A DNA stretch of 46,658 bases from Dissophora ornata. Taxonomy: Eukaryota; Mortierellomycota; Mortierellomycetes; Mortierellales; Mortierellaceae. The notes under the pieces were generated by a model. That model saw only the letters and a program-made list of their open reading frames with translations, did not search any database and was not told where the DNA came from. Made by a program: the position numbers and the translations under genes. Shown here in pieces: positions 34,569 to 45,260 of the stretch (the first letter of the stretch is position 1; the number at the start of each line of letters is the position of its first letter). The stretch covers positions 1,584 through 48,241 of the forward strand of contig MU616734.1 of the NCBI GenBank assembly GCA_025201705.1, read 5' to 3'.

Positions 34569-35438
34569 ATGGCAGGAGGTGGAAAGGGCAGCGGGCATAA
34601 AAGTGTAAGCTCAAAGGGACAAGACCAAGAACTGGCCCGAGCCAAGGAGCCGGTTGTCGAGTATGAGGTGTATACGAGTGTTTTGGAAGAGAAAAGAGCC
34701 GAAGCGGTAGCGCGGAGACTGAAACAGTGGAGCGAACACGAGAGGAAGTGAGTAAAGTCAAGTCCACTATTATTGGGGGGTGGAGAGTGTGCAGAGGGTG
34801 GAGAGAGAAAGAAATGAGGAAAAAAGAAGCGGGAAAAGGAGTATGGTTTTGACCGCGCGACCCACACGCACGCACATGTGACTGAAAGAACGATTCCCAG
34901 GCCGACGGTGAGGTCTCGCATGGCCATCCTCAGCCCTGGTAGATCCAGAGACCAAGCACCAAGCCCCGATCGTCTCACATGGTTGATGTATTGCTCAAGG
35001 CCGACCTAGACGCACAGCTTTTCTTGCGCCTCACAGAGCATGCCCATGCCGTCCAGTCCTTTGTCTATCGCATCCTTGCACACAAGTAAGCGATAGTCCT
35101 TTACTCCCGTGACATGATGTCACAACACGACATTTGAAGATGTGGCCGCCTATTGGTCACGGAGTTGGCCTTGGCCCTCTCTGCGACAGAATTCTGCTGC
35201 GATGAACAAAGGCCCACACAAACAACGCGGCGTACACAGAGAGAAACTCTCACAACCATGCTCACATCTCCCTCTGCCGTCAAAGTTGCTTTTGGAATGA
35301 CCCCTGTGCTACCAAAAGGCCGTTTAGTTTAGTCGTAGGTGGAACGCGATGGTTTACAGCCTGCTCGCGGTGTGTTGTGCGCAGTTTCTCTTCCTGCAAT
35401 GGGGAACAGGATGGGATAGGTTATTAAAAATATTGTGA
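34569..35438 (+). CDS. Small tail-anchored membrane protein of unknown function
   Basis: Three exons, 34569-34747, 34951-35085 and 35339-35438, give 137 residues in phase. The first exon is basic and charged (MAGGGKGSGHKS, then VVEYEVYTSVLEEKRAEAVA and RRLKQWSEHERK). The second reads HMVDVLLKADLDAQLFLRLT followed by EHAHAVQSFVYRILAHK. The third holds one membrane helix (MVYSLLAVCCAQFLFLQWG) and ends WDRLLKIL. The layout is a cytosolic coiled-coil-like head with a C-terminal anchor. Donors are strong (GTGAGT, GTAAGC). The exon 2 acceptor (GAG at 34950) is the weak point; nearby AGs break the frame. I do not recognise the family. Confidence 0.5.
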
Positions 35439-35743
35439 TGGCTGTCTAGCTCCGCCTACACGGTAGCAGTACCGATTTATATGGCACTATGCTACAATGT
35501 CCCTGCTCTCCAGCTTGATCATAGGGAACAGGGCTTAGAAGGCACGACGCCCTCCATCTTTCTGTGAACCAACGTGCTTTTTTCACTTCCCTGCAAACCA
35601 TAATATGGTTTTCAATCTCTTCGGCTATGACTTGCGAATGTATTCCTTGCTCAAGGCGTTCCCTATACTTGTCCGTAAGATGGCTTGGCATCACACCAGC
35701 TCAGTCCTACGTGGCCTTCGGCCATACACTTGCTCAATCTCAT
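35439..35743. other. Short intergenic stretch upstream of the broken F-box copy
   Basis: Nothing beyond short open frames is seen. Confidence 0.3.
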
Positions 35744-36527
35744 ATGTCTTTCAATGACCGCCTTGTCTTTCGAAAAGGACTGCAACACGGCCAGCGACTC
35801 GACCAAGTCATCCCTGTCGAAGTATGGGGGGGAGTCTTCCGTTACTTGTACCCCTCTCAACTCTGACGAGTCTCGATAGTGTGCACGACCTTTTACGACA
35901 TCGTGTGCAAGCTTGACTTCTGGACCACATGGGTTTTACAGGCCCAGCCGGAACACTCGTTAGAGGCAGTCATGCATGAATGGCATCTTTATCTTGGAGT
36001 AACCGATATCATTCACCAAGCATATCTCGGGCCGACCAGTTATCCCTTTGCGGGAACTGGGATTCATCTCCCCGAAATGAGCCTGAACAAAGCCTATGTA
36101 TTGCATCTATTCGCGGAAAGCTACAAGATTTGTGAATGGTGCATGAAAACAAGGACGATGTGCAGCTCGAAGGCATTCTGGGTGGGTCCCGCTCCCGATC
36201 TGCGCTTGGAATGTCGTCACAACGAACCTCCACGGAAACAACCGTCTTGCGGTGTGGGGCGGGAACAAAAGGAGGTGGTGATTTCGTTTTTGCTTGAAAT
36301 GCCGATAAAGAACCTTTTGCAGGAGTCCGCGGCTGGTCCCTGACGAAATTGTTGGCAGGTATCTGACCCAGGAACAATTATTAGCAAAGTTCCCGATGAG
36401 CGAGCAGGACCTCATGGATATTAATGGTGGAACTCGCATGCTGTTTGCAGATAGGGAGATCATTATATACTCAGAAGAAGCGGTTATGTGTTACCTGAGA
36501 AGAATTCACGGTGGTGATATGGATTAG
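35744..36527 (+). pseudogene. Broken F-box/Cys-pair family copy
   Basis: Starts MSFNDRLVFRKGLQHGQRLD and keeps the F-box (VEVWGGVFRYLYPSQL), then an in-frame TGA at 35864-35866. The same frame continues VSIVCTTFYDIVCKLDFW, LHLFAESYKICEWCMK (first CxxC) and LRLECRH, where the second Cys pair has lost its first Cys (the intact copies have CLEC or CLAC). A frame change near 36330 leads to VPDEIVGRYLTQEQLLAKFP and then IIYSEEAVMCYLRRIHGGD at the end. It has one nonsense codon, one frameshift and a damaged Cys pair, yet all family segments are present in order. The decay is recent. Confidence 0.8.
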
Positions 36528-36638
36528 GACATACAAACTGTCGACGGTCGACTGTCAAGCGCACAGCCGTTCTAAATCTTTTGCACTACGCATTTTTTTG
36601 AATACAGGAACTGTGGGCGCAGTGATAGATTGAAGGAC

Positions 36639-36710
36639 CATGCCACCCTTCCATCAGGCCATGCCACCCTTCCATCAGGCCATGCCACCCTACCATCAGG
36701 CCACGTCACT
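36639..36710. repeat. 21-bp tandem repeat upstream of an F-box gene
   Basis: Three nearly identical units of CCATGCCACCCTTCCATCAG plus G, followed by a partial unit CCACGTCAC, 75-145 bases upstream of the ATG at 36784. Confidence 0.9.
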
Positions 36711-36712
36711 TA

Positions 36713-36732
36713 GTTATATTTAAATATAACTT
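36713..36732. promoter_or_regulatory. Perfect 20-bp AT-rich palindrome in an F-box gene promoter
   Basis: AGTTATATTTAAATATAACT is its own reverse complement. It follows the 21-bp repeats directly and lies 52-71 bases before the ATG at 36784. It contains TATTTAAATA, which could serve as a TATA element or a dimer-binding site. Confidence 0.5.
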
Positions 36733-36783
36733 CTTTTCTCGAGTCCTTCGCCCTTCCCTGAACATCAATCTCGCTCTCCTGTC

Positions 36784-37854
36784 ATGGTGGTAATTCTATC
36801 CCTCACCTCCAACGTTGATGACGATAAGGGCTTTACCTATGATTCCGACGACCAGGATGCCGACATTCAAAGCCCAACAACTAGTCGAGACATAAAGGTT
36901 GCCCCAGGAACAGCCACAACCACAGCCACAACCATAACCACAACCACAACCACGGCTGCGAGCAACGGATCCTTGTCCATCGCAACCACCAACAGTTCAG
37001 TCATACGATCTTGCCAAAATTGCGTATGTTGCTTCGTCCTGCGACGCAAACTGATGTTTGAAAAAGGTGTTCAGCATCTTCTACCCAGAGAGCTTTGGCA
37101 GGGCATTTTCCACTCTCTCTACCCATCTCAACTTTCCCGTCTTTCGATGGTTTGTAAGACGTTTTACGACATTATCGCCGAGATGGATGTCTGGACCAAG
37201 TGGCACTCTCGAGCTCACCCGTTTCTCGGAACTTTGGATCAGAGGCTCCCTTGTCTAGGAATGAGTCTGTCGAAAGCCGCGATGTTGCACCTGTTCGCAG
37301 AGAGCTTTAGCATCTGCGAGCTGTGTGTCCGTAAATGTGACGGGACTGGTAGAACCAGTGCACGACTGGTCGTGATGCCCCTACCCGTTCTTGCTTCACA
37401 AGTTCATGCAGCCAACAGCAGCGATGCCCAGGTGATAGGACACAACCTATTATCGAATATTCAGAAAGAAGACGGATGGAAGATCCGTCTTTGTTTGGCA
37501 TGCCGCCTGCGCGTCTTTGCAGCTTGCCCGGAACCAATTCCAGAGGATGTCAGGGGAGGCTATATGATAAAGCGGGAGCTCCAGGAGATTTATTGTCTGG
37601 GAGACAAATCCATTCGGAGCATCAGTCATCGGCAAGGCGGAGGTCGTAAGAGTGGCTTGCCTACCACATACTCCCAGAAGGACGCTTTGGAGCAGGCTAG
37701 GCGCATCCATGGCGGCGATGTGGGCGTTGCCGCAGCCCCAAGATCCCTGACTAAGCCGATGAAAGCTATGGGCTGTCGGATTTACAAGTGCAACCAGAAG
37801 ATCTCAGCATTATTAGATAACAATGCCCAAATGACTTTCTCGTCCGAGGGATGA
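36784..37854 (+). CDS. F-box protein with two CxxC pairs and a C-terminal GGDVG motif (second intact copy)
   Basis: Single-exon gene, 356 residues. A Thr-rich spacer near residues 43-60 comes from (ACA/ACC)n codons. The F-box covers about residues 95-140 (LLPRELWQGIFHSLYPSQLS, MVCKTFYDIIAEMDVW). Then come AMLHLFAESFSICELCVRK with the first CxxC, RLCLACRLRVFAACPEPIPE with the second, and YSQKDALEQARRIHGGDVGV. It is paralogous to the gene at 31990 and to both broken copies. An F-box implies SCF ubiquitin-ligase membership; what the Cys-pair/GGDVG half binds is unknown. Cysteine spacing loosely recalls XPA-type zinc ribbons, but that link is weak. The 21-bp repeats and palindrome lie in its promoter. 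Confidence 0.8.
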   Translation: MVVILSLTSNVDDDKGFTYDSDDQDADIQSPTTSRDIKVAPGTATTTATTITTTTTTAASNGSLSIATTNSSVIRSCQNCVCCFVLRRKLMFEKGVQHLLPRELWQGIFHSLYPSQLSRLSMVCKTFYDIIAEMDVWTKWHSRAHPFLGTLDQRLPCLGMSLSKAAMLHLFAESFSICELCVRKCDGTGRTSARLVVMPLPVLASQVHAANSSDAQVIGHNLLSNIQKEDGWKIRLCLACRLRVFAACPEPIPEDVRGGYMIKRELQEIYCLGDKSIRSISHRQGGGRKSGLPTTYSQKDALEQARRIHGGDVGVAAAPRSLTKPMKAMGCRIYKCNQKISALLDNNAQMTFSSEG

Positions 37855-38756
37855 ATGGGTTTCATCTTCGAACAAGTTCGGTGGCGAAACGGGTGCTCTC
37901 TTTTTTTCTTCGCCATTTTTTCCTTTTGTTTTGCTGGGCCACCATTCGTTTTTGCACACAGCAGTTCCAGGAATAAAAAAGGGGTAAGAAGCCGATCACG
38001 GCTGATGAAAGCTAGTGTGTGATTCGAATACGCCCTCAGATCAGGACATGGGTAACATTTCCATCAATGACACAAAACACTGCGAGCATGTATGTGTGCA
38101 TGAAGAGAAAAACATTCACCAATAGAGTAGCATAGGGTCCTGAACTGAACAAGGGTGGATGGACGTGCACCTTTTCTTGAAAGAGCTCGCACTGTGGAGT
38201 TCATATGATAACCTTCCACAAGGTAGACCTCGGGTAGATAGGCCAGGAACAGTGGTTTCGTATCCAAACCCCATGATCGCCATATGCGACTATGGGAGGT
38301 TGCTCACGAAAACAAATAAGAGGCATGCACGATACAGGCGATTGAGGTTCGATTGTTAGTCTATCTATCATGCGTTCTGTACCGACCTCAGACTATATGG
38401 GTTATCTGGGTCCTTGGAGAGCAGGCTTCCACACGTGGAACTCATAATTAAGACCTATTCATTGACTTCGGAAGCCTTCTTCTAGTCCTGGAGTGCATTT
38501 TGGATGCATGCTCAAATTACCTTGTATCCAACTGAGCCCAATACGCTTCCATGTCGTTGTTCCGCTGCAGCAGCTGTGTCTGAATGTTGGGAAAACGAGC
38601 AGATGAGGATAGCGGAACGATGCAGCGGGATCATTCCCTCATCTGAAATGTAGAACATCTCTCATCCGCCGTTTAATCCCTTCCATCATCATTCAACTGC
38701 TCTTTCCCTCACATCACACGCCACAGCTCACCGTTCGTCAAACGACAAATAAGATT
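37855..38756. other. Intergenic region before the monooxygenase array
   Basis: AATAAA near 37973 may end the F-box transcript. The stretch 38640-38756 resembles the sequence upstream of the third array copy at 42660-42797 (ATGTAGAA-CTCTCATCC, TTCAACTGCTC, CACAGCTCACCGT). The duplicated unit therefore includes the promoter. No gene is seen. Confidence 0.5.
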
Positions 38757-40884
38757 ATGTCGGCCAGTAACGTTCAGGAACAGTCCATGCCCACGGTGTT
38801 GATTGCCGGCGGCGGTATCGGCGGTCTCATGCTCGGAACCCTATTCGAGCGCATCAACATCCCCTACCATATCTTTGAGCGTGCCTCCGAGTTGCGTTCT
38901 CTTGGTAACGGCCATGATTCCATGCTTATGTAGCATCGTTGCATGAAGATCAAAAAGGCTACCAACAAAGCTAACATCAATGCGCTATGGCATCATGGTG
39001 TATTTTTAAAGGATCGGCCATGACGCTCGGGGCGAACATCCTTCCTGTCTTTGAGCAATTGGGCTTGTTGGACGAGATCTACAAGATTTCCAAGCCCTGC
39101 CCATCACTGGACTTTTACGGCCCCAAAGCCGAAAAGATAGGATCCATTCCTCTCATGGGGGAGAAAGGGTGACTATCCTTATTTATTTCACTCAATGCTG
39201 CTGTATAAATGTAATTCCCACTATTACCATTGCTAACGTTACTCATAACTTCACTTCTTAGAACCGGGTATGAAAACCTTCTCTTCGCAAGACCAAAGCT
39301 GTATGAGATCTTGCGTAGTCAAGTTCCAACCCAAAAGATCAGCCTTAACAAGAAAGTCCTTCGTATTGAAGAGAGTGACGATTGTGTCCAAATCCATTGC
39401 TCTGATGGGACCTCGTACAAAGGTGATATTCTCGTTGGCGCTGACGGAGCGTACAGTGCTGTCCGCCAGAGTCTTTACAAACGCATGGATGAACAAGGTA
39501 TTCTTCCCAAGTCCGACATGGAGAAAATGTCGATCGGATACGTCACCATGGTCGGTGTCGCTAATCCCCCGAACCCAGAGAAGTACCCTCAGCTGAAGGA
39601 CAAGTTCACGCACTTTTCTCAAGTGATGGGCGAGGGCGGTCTCGGGAAAAATGTAAAGTGACTTTAACTTGCATGTTCATCTTTTCCGTTCCATCTCTTT
39701 GCAGTCTTTATTCACCATGTCGTTTTTTCCATGCATCGTTGTGGTATAGTGGACTGCTGTCAGCGTCTCCGATAACCAGATCTGTTGGGGTCTCGGTCTT
39801 CAGCTCTCAGAATCACAGGCCTTGGAACAGCAATTCCGTAACTCCGAGTGGGGCCCCGAGTCGAACGATGCCATGATCAAGGAGTACCAGGATTGCCCAT
39901 GCCCGTGGGGAGGCACGATGGGTGAGATCATCGAAGCTACACCCAAGGATCTGATTTCCAAGGTGTTCCTTGAAGAGAAGTTCTTCAAGACCTGGCACCA
40001 TGGCCGCACCGTTCTTATCGGAGATGGTGAGTTGTTGACGACTTGTGATGTTGAATCAAAGTTATGGTCCTTTAGAATTGTACTTAGTGACTGACTTAAT
40101 CTCTACTCCTCTCGATTCGCGTAACGCTAGCTTGCCATAAGGTAAAATGACTAACGCGTTGTACGAGTTCACAAGCACCGAACTTTTGTTGCACTGGTAT
40201 TAACACCCTGTCGTTCGCTACTGACGTGTTTTCTTTCATAGATGCTTCCTGGCGCTGGCCTAGGTAGGAACAATCACATTTCCTTATTGCTTGTAATAGC
40301 GAGTTGTTCTGTGCATCGTCAATCATCACTTACTCATTGTTTTATCATTGCTTTTGCTGTTCTGACTTTAGGTGCGGTGAATGCTATGCATGATGCAGTG
40401 GTTCTCGCAAACTGCATTTACACCGCAGATAATATGACTCTCGAGGGTATCACTGGCGCTTTTAAGGACTTCTACAGCCAGCGCTACCAGTACTCGTACG
40501 ACCAATTCAAGAACAGCGGCGCAATGACCAGGACCTTATTTGGCCAGGTGAGAGGAAATGATGAATATTGATGAAGTCTTAACATCTTGGCCCTTGATTT
40601 CGTTCTTTCGATTCTGATGATATGAAAACTATGACTTCTAGACGTGGATGGAGAGAACGATTCGCCGTTTGATCCTGAACTATTTGCCTAACTGGGTTCA
40701 CCAAATGAGCTTTGCAAAGACTCTATCCTATCGTCCTCAGATTGCATGGTTGCCGTTGGCGGAGAACCGTGGCACGGTGCGTGTGCAGCCGCAGACCGGC
40801 AAGAGGAAGGTGATCGAACAGAAGTTGCAGAGCAAGGCAGTCAATAATGCGGACGTCTTGGAGAGACCAGCCTCGGAAAAATAA
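38757..40884 (+). CDS. Class A FAD-dependent monooxygenase (array copy A)
   Basis: Flavoprotein hydroxylase of the salicylate/urate-hydroxylase type; the substrate is unknown. Eight exons: 38757-38904, 39012-39168, 39262-39652, 39750-40026, 40131-40141, 40242-40263, 40372-40547 and 40642-40884, all in phase, 474 residues. FAD-binding motifs: the N-terminal Rossmann GGGIGGLMLGTLFE, the class A DG motif DILVGADGAYSAVRQSLY, and the GD motif HGRTVLIGDACHKMLPGAGL with GAVNAMHDAV. The GD motif is split over four exons, two of them only 11 and 22 nt. The C-terminus carries NWVHQMSFAKTLSYRPQIAW and LPLAENRGTVRVQPQTGKRK, shared with copy C. No signal peptide or membrane segment is seen. Confidence 0.88.
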
Positions 40885-41079
40885 ATGGATGCTACCTGGT
40901 TGGCTTTTCTCTTGGTGCTATGCTCGTGTATTTATTTGTTTGTTGCTTGCTTTGTTTTCATTGAGCATGCCAGTGAGCTGCCTTCATGGCTACTCTGCCT
41001 CTGATTCACGGCGTTTCTCTCATCATCTCTCTCCACTCTCATCCCACGGTTTTGCTTCACACGTTCTAAAAAATTCAAA

Positions 41080-42180
41080 AACATCCATGCCCATTAACGC
41101 CCCTGAGGAAAAGTCGTTATCCAGAGTGATAATTGCGCAGAAATTGGGGGATTGATGCTTGGGACGCTACTCGAGCAGATCAACGTCCCCTACTACATCT
41201 CTGAGTGGTCAAGGAAGTAAGGCCTTTGGATGAGCGATATGATATGGGCAGAAGCCTGGAGGGAGAGGTGTGGAGCAAGAGGTGTGAGCACACAGTTCAT
41301 GCGCGTATTCGAAAAGCAGTTCCTGCAACCCTGGCTTTGTTTCTCGTTCTCTGTCTCCGTAGGGTCAGGCATGTCCCTAAGAGTCAGAACCCTCCCGGTC
41401 TTTAAACAGCTCGGCCTTTGGAAGAGCCGCAGAAGGCATCCTTGCCCTGCGCAGTCATGAATTCTCACACCCCTAAAACGAAGGAATTAGGAACTGTAAA
41501 CCCGAATGGACATAAAGAGACGTGCGCCGTTTAAAGTGCCTTTGCAGCTAGACCAAGTTAAAATCCTTTGAAAGCGACCCCGCCGACAATGTCTGGACCT
41601 AATTTGTTCCCAATAGTACCAGGAATGAGTATAGTACTTCCGGGCGTAATCAGATGTTTACGTACAAAAAAAATACTTTATGCAATTCGATTCAATGTGT
41701 TCTGGATCGTCGCACACAGGAGACTTTTTTCAGAGCGTCAATCGCGTTTGTTTTTGATTCATCCACATCGCCCAGGACAAACACTTTGATTGGTGTAACC
41801 ATCTAACTAACCCCAAGACTAGTCTACAGTACTATCCGCCAGAGTCTCTACAAGAACATGGACGACAAGGGAATCTTGCCAAAGTCAGATCAAGAGAACC
41901 TTTCGGTCTGATACCAGAGCATGGTCGGTGTTGCAGAGGCCAATCCAGAAAAGTGTCCTCAGATGAATGGTGGCCGCGCGTATTTCTCGCAAGTTCTCGG
42001 GAAAGACTCTCGCAGTGTAAGTTGACCTCCTTTCCGAGAAAGCCGCTGTGAAAAGTATTCGGGCGTTTATAACGTCACCGACAATCGATTCTGCTGGCTA
42101 CTGAACAGCCAGTTATCTGAGGAGGATGAAAAGGATCAACATTTTCGGAACTTGGAATAGGGATCCAATTTGCCATGCCC
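41080..42180 (+). pseudogene. Decayed FAD monooxygenase (array copy B)
   Basis: Scattered pieces match the neighbouring monooxygenases in the right order. They are LGTLLEQINVPYYISE (exon 1), SGMSLRVRTLPVFKQLGLW (exon 2), then VRQSLYKNMDDKGILPKSDQ and MVGVAEANPEKCPQM (exon 3), followed by FSQVLGKDSRS with a GTAAG donor. The last is FCWLLNSQLSEEDEKDQHFR with NLE (exon 4). Stops and frame shifts separate them, and exons 5-8 are not found. Its exon 3 end (KDSRS) resembles copy D (DDARS) more than copies A or C. Confidence 0.78.
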
Positions 42181-42797
42181 TTGAGGTGGTAGTAAGATGT
42201 CGGATATCGTTGATGTTAACACAAGCAACTGCAGCTATGCCAGAAGTACAATATGGATGAGCAACTTCACGCCTTCTCAATCGCCTCAACCCCATAACAT
42301 AAAAGGAGTGTCCAAGTAGAAATCGCAGCGCAAACTGTGTATTGTCAGTGGCGTGGTGTACTGTACCATATCTTTGGGTGGGAGTAGAGGCGGAGAAAGC
42401 GACAGTGAAATGCCAAGAACTTCGGGCACCATTTTTAGGTTGGCGCACCCCAGAACAAGACGTATCTATGATGCTCACTTTTTCAAAAAACCTTCTTCCG
42501 GGCAGGCGTTTTAGCATGCACGCCTTTTTATTTTTTTTTATTTTTTTTTATTTTTTATTTTTTATTTTTTTTTCATTGCGGGACTGAGCCCGCGCCTTGA
42601 ACTTCTTTCTGAACCCTGTGTTCGTGCATTCGGCCATGTCCATTGCATTACTTCATCTAAAATGTAGAATCTCTCTCATCCATAACCGAGCGGAGACTAA
42701 TCTTGCTCATTCAACTGCTCCTTCTTCACATCACTCACACAACAGCTCACCGTCAGTCAAACGAACCGAACATACGGGATACAAGACACATAAGATC
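42181..42797. other. Intergenic region upstream of array copy C
   Basis: Apart from the T-rich run, bases 42660-42797 repeat the leader of copy A with short indels. No gene is seen in 42181-42520. Confidence 0.45.
42525..42575. repeat. (TTTTA)n / poly-T low-complexity run
   Basis: About 50 bases of T8-A and T5-A units, between the decayed copy B and the promoter of copy C. Confidence 0.8.
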
Positions 42798-44894
42798 ATG
42801 TCGGCCAGTAACGTTCAGGAACAGTCCATGCCCACGGTGTTGATTGCCGGCGGCGGTATCGGCGGTCTCATGCTCGGAACCCTATTCGAGCGCATCAACA
42901 TCCCCTACCATATCTTTGAGCGTGCCTCCGAGTTGCGTTCTCTTGGTAACGGCCATGATCCCATGCTTATGTAGCATCGTTGCATGAAGATCAAAAAGGC
43001 TACCAACAAAGCTAACATCAATGCGCTATGGCATCATGGTTTATTTTTAAAGGATCGGTCATGACGCTCGGGGCGAACATCCTTCCTGTCTTTGAGCAGT
43101 TGGGTTTGTTGGACGAAATCTACAAGATTTCCAAGCCCTGCCCATCACTGGACTTTTACGGCCCCAAAGCCGAAAAGATAGGATCCATTAAGCTCATGGG
43201 CGAGAAAGGGTGATTATCCTTGCCAATCTATGTTGCTGTATACATTTATTCCCATTATCCCCACTCCTAACATTATCCACATTATTCCATAACTTCTCTT
43301 CTTAGATCCGGGTATGAAAACCTTCTCTTCGCAAGACCGAAACTGTATGAGCTCTTGCGTAGTCAAGTTCCAACCCAAAAGATCAGCCTTAACAAAAGAA
43401 TCCTTCGTACTGAGGAGAAAGACGGTCGTGTCCACATCTATTGCTCGGATGGTACCATGTACGAGGGCGATATTCTCGTTGGTGCTGACGGTGCCCACAG
43501 CGGTGTGCGTCAGAGTCTTTACAAACACATGGATGAACAGGGCATTCTTCCCCAGTCCGACCTGGAGAGCATGTCTATCGGATTTTTGAGTATGGTTGGT
43601 GTCGCTAATCCTCCGAACCCGGAGAAGTACCCTCAGCTGAAGGACAACTTCTCTCACTTTTCTTCAGTATTTGGTGGCAGCAGTGACAGCGTAAGTGAAA
43701 GAACGATTATTTATCATACTGGTACTTCCTTCCATTCCATCTTTCTCAAGCTGCTATTGACTGGACCTTTTTTTTTCACTCGTCGTTGTGGTATAGTGGA
43801 GTGCCATCAGCGTCTCTGATAACCAAATCTGCTGGAGTCTTGGTGTTCAGCTCTCAGAATCGGAAGCAAAGGAGCTACAGTTTCGTAACTCCGAATGGAG
43901 TCCTGAGTCGAACGATGCCATGATCAAGGAGTACCAGGATTGCCCATGCCCGTGGGGAGGCACGATGGGTGAGATCATCGAAGCTACACCCAAGGATCTG
44001 ATTTCCAAGGTGTTCCTTGAAGAGAAGTTCTTCAAGACCTGGTACCATGGCCGCACCGTTCTTATCGGAGATGGTGAGTTATTAACGACTTGTGTTATTG
44101 ATCCAGTACGATTCAATGCTATAGCCCTTTGGAATTGTACTTGTTGACTAACTTAATCTCTACTCCTCTCTATTCGCGTAACGCTAGCTTGCCACAAGGT
44201 AAATGACTAACGCGTTGTACGACTCAACAAACGCCGAGTTTTTTGTTGAGCTGGTATTTTAACACCCTGTCGTTCGCTACTGACGTGTTTCTTTCACAGA
44301 TGCTTCCAGGAGCTGGCCTAGGTAGGAAAAATCACACTTCCTAATTGCTTGCAATAGTGAGTTGCTCTGCGTAACATCAATCATCACCTACTCATTGTTT
44401 TATCATTGCTTTCGCTGTTCTGACTTTAGGTGCGGTGAATGCTATGCATGATGCAGTGGTTCTCGCAAACTGCATTTACACCGCAGATAATATAACTCCC
44501 GAGGGTATCACTAGAGCCTTTGAGGACTTCTACAACCAGCGTTACCTGTACTCGTACGACCAATTCAAGAACAGCAGCAAAATGACCCAGACCTTTTTTG
44601 GCCAGGTGAGAAACTGATGAGAGATATAACGCCTGACGTCGTGGCACCATTGTTCTTTCGAATCTGACCCCTTTGTCTACATTGAAAACTATCAATGGTT
44701 ACCAGTCGTGGTTGACCAAAGTGATTCGCAGAGTGCTCTTGAGCTATTTGCCCAACTGGGTTCACCAAATGAGCTTTGCAAAGACTCTATCCTATCGTCC
44801 TCAGATCGCATGGTTGCCGTTGGCGGAGAACCGCGGCACGGTGCGTGTGCAGCCGCAGACCGGCAAGAGGAAGGTAATTGAACAACAGGCGTAG
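42798..44894 (+). CDS. Class A FAD-dependent monooxygenase (array copy C)
   Basis: Paralogue of copy A with the same eight-exon plan: 42798-42945, 43053-43209, 43306-43690, 43797-44073, 44188-44198, 44300-44321, 44430-44605 and 44706-44894. All are in phase; 454 residues. It carries the same GGGIGGL, GADGAHSGVRQSLY and GDACHKMLPGAGL motifs. Exon 1 appears identical to copy A, and intron 1 differs at only two bases. Exon 3 carries many amino-acid changes (for example FSSVFGGSSDS in place of FSQVMGEGGLGKN). The C-terminus is 20 residues shorter because CAGGCGTAG ends the frame after VIEQQA. Promoter, exon-intron plan and coding sequence all show tandem duplication. Confidence 0.88.
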
Positions 44895-45260
44895 AGTAAG
44901 GCTGCCTACAAAGCAGGCGTCTTTGTTCTGCCAGTCTCGGAAAAATAAAAACATGCAGCCATGCAGCTTGGCGCAGACAAAACGTTCTTTCTCGAAAATG
45001 TTGTTTTGGCTGCAGAGCCTTCTTCTGTCTGCATGTATTATCTTGAACTTCCTTTTCAAAGTTCAATATGCCTCGCATGCAGGCTATAGTTCCCCCCTGC
45101 TATGGGAGAAAGGAACGGAATGAAAGCACCTCATCTTCCAGAATGTAGACCATCTCTCATGTACGCTCCATTAGATCCAATCTCTTTCTGTGTCCCATTT
45201 CGCAATCCATCCTTTTCCTTCGAAACCGAAAAAAAATATTCCAAAAATCAACTAGTAAAC
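44895..45260. other. Intergenic region between array copies C and D
   Basis: AATAAA lies at about 44945. A CT-rich leader precedes the ATG at 45261. No gene is seen. Confidence 0.4.

Noticed and set aside
34123..34875. 250-residue open frame on the minus strand
   Set aside because: Compositionally skewed, no recognisable domain, and it overlaps the exon-structured plus-strand gene at 34569.
34748..34942. 7-nt micro-exon model for the tail-anchored protein gene
   Set aside because: It keeps the phase but needs a 35-nt intron, which is too short to splice.
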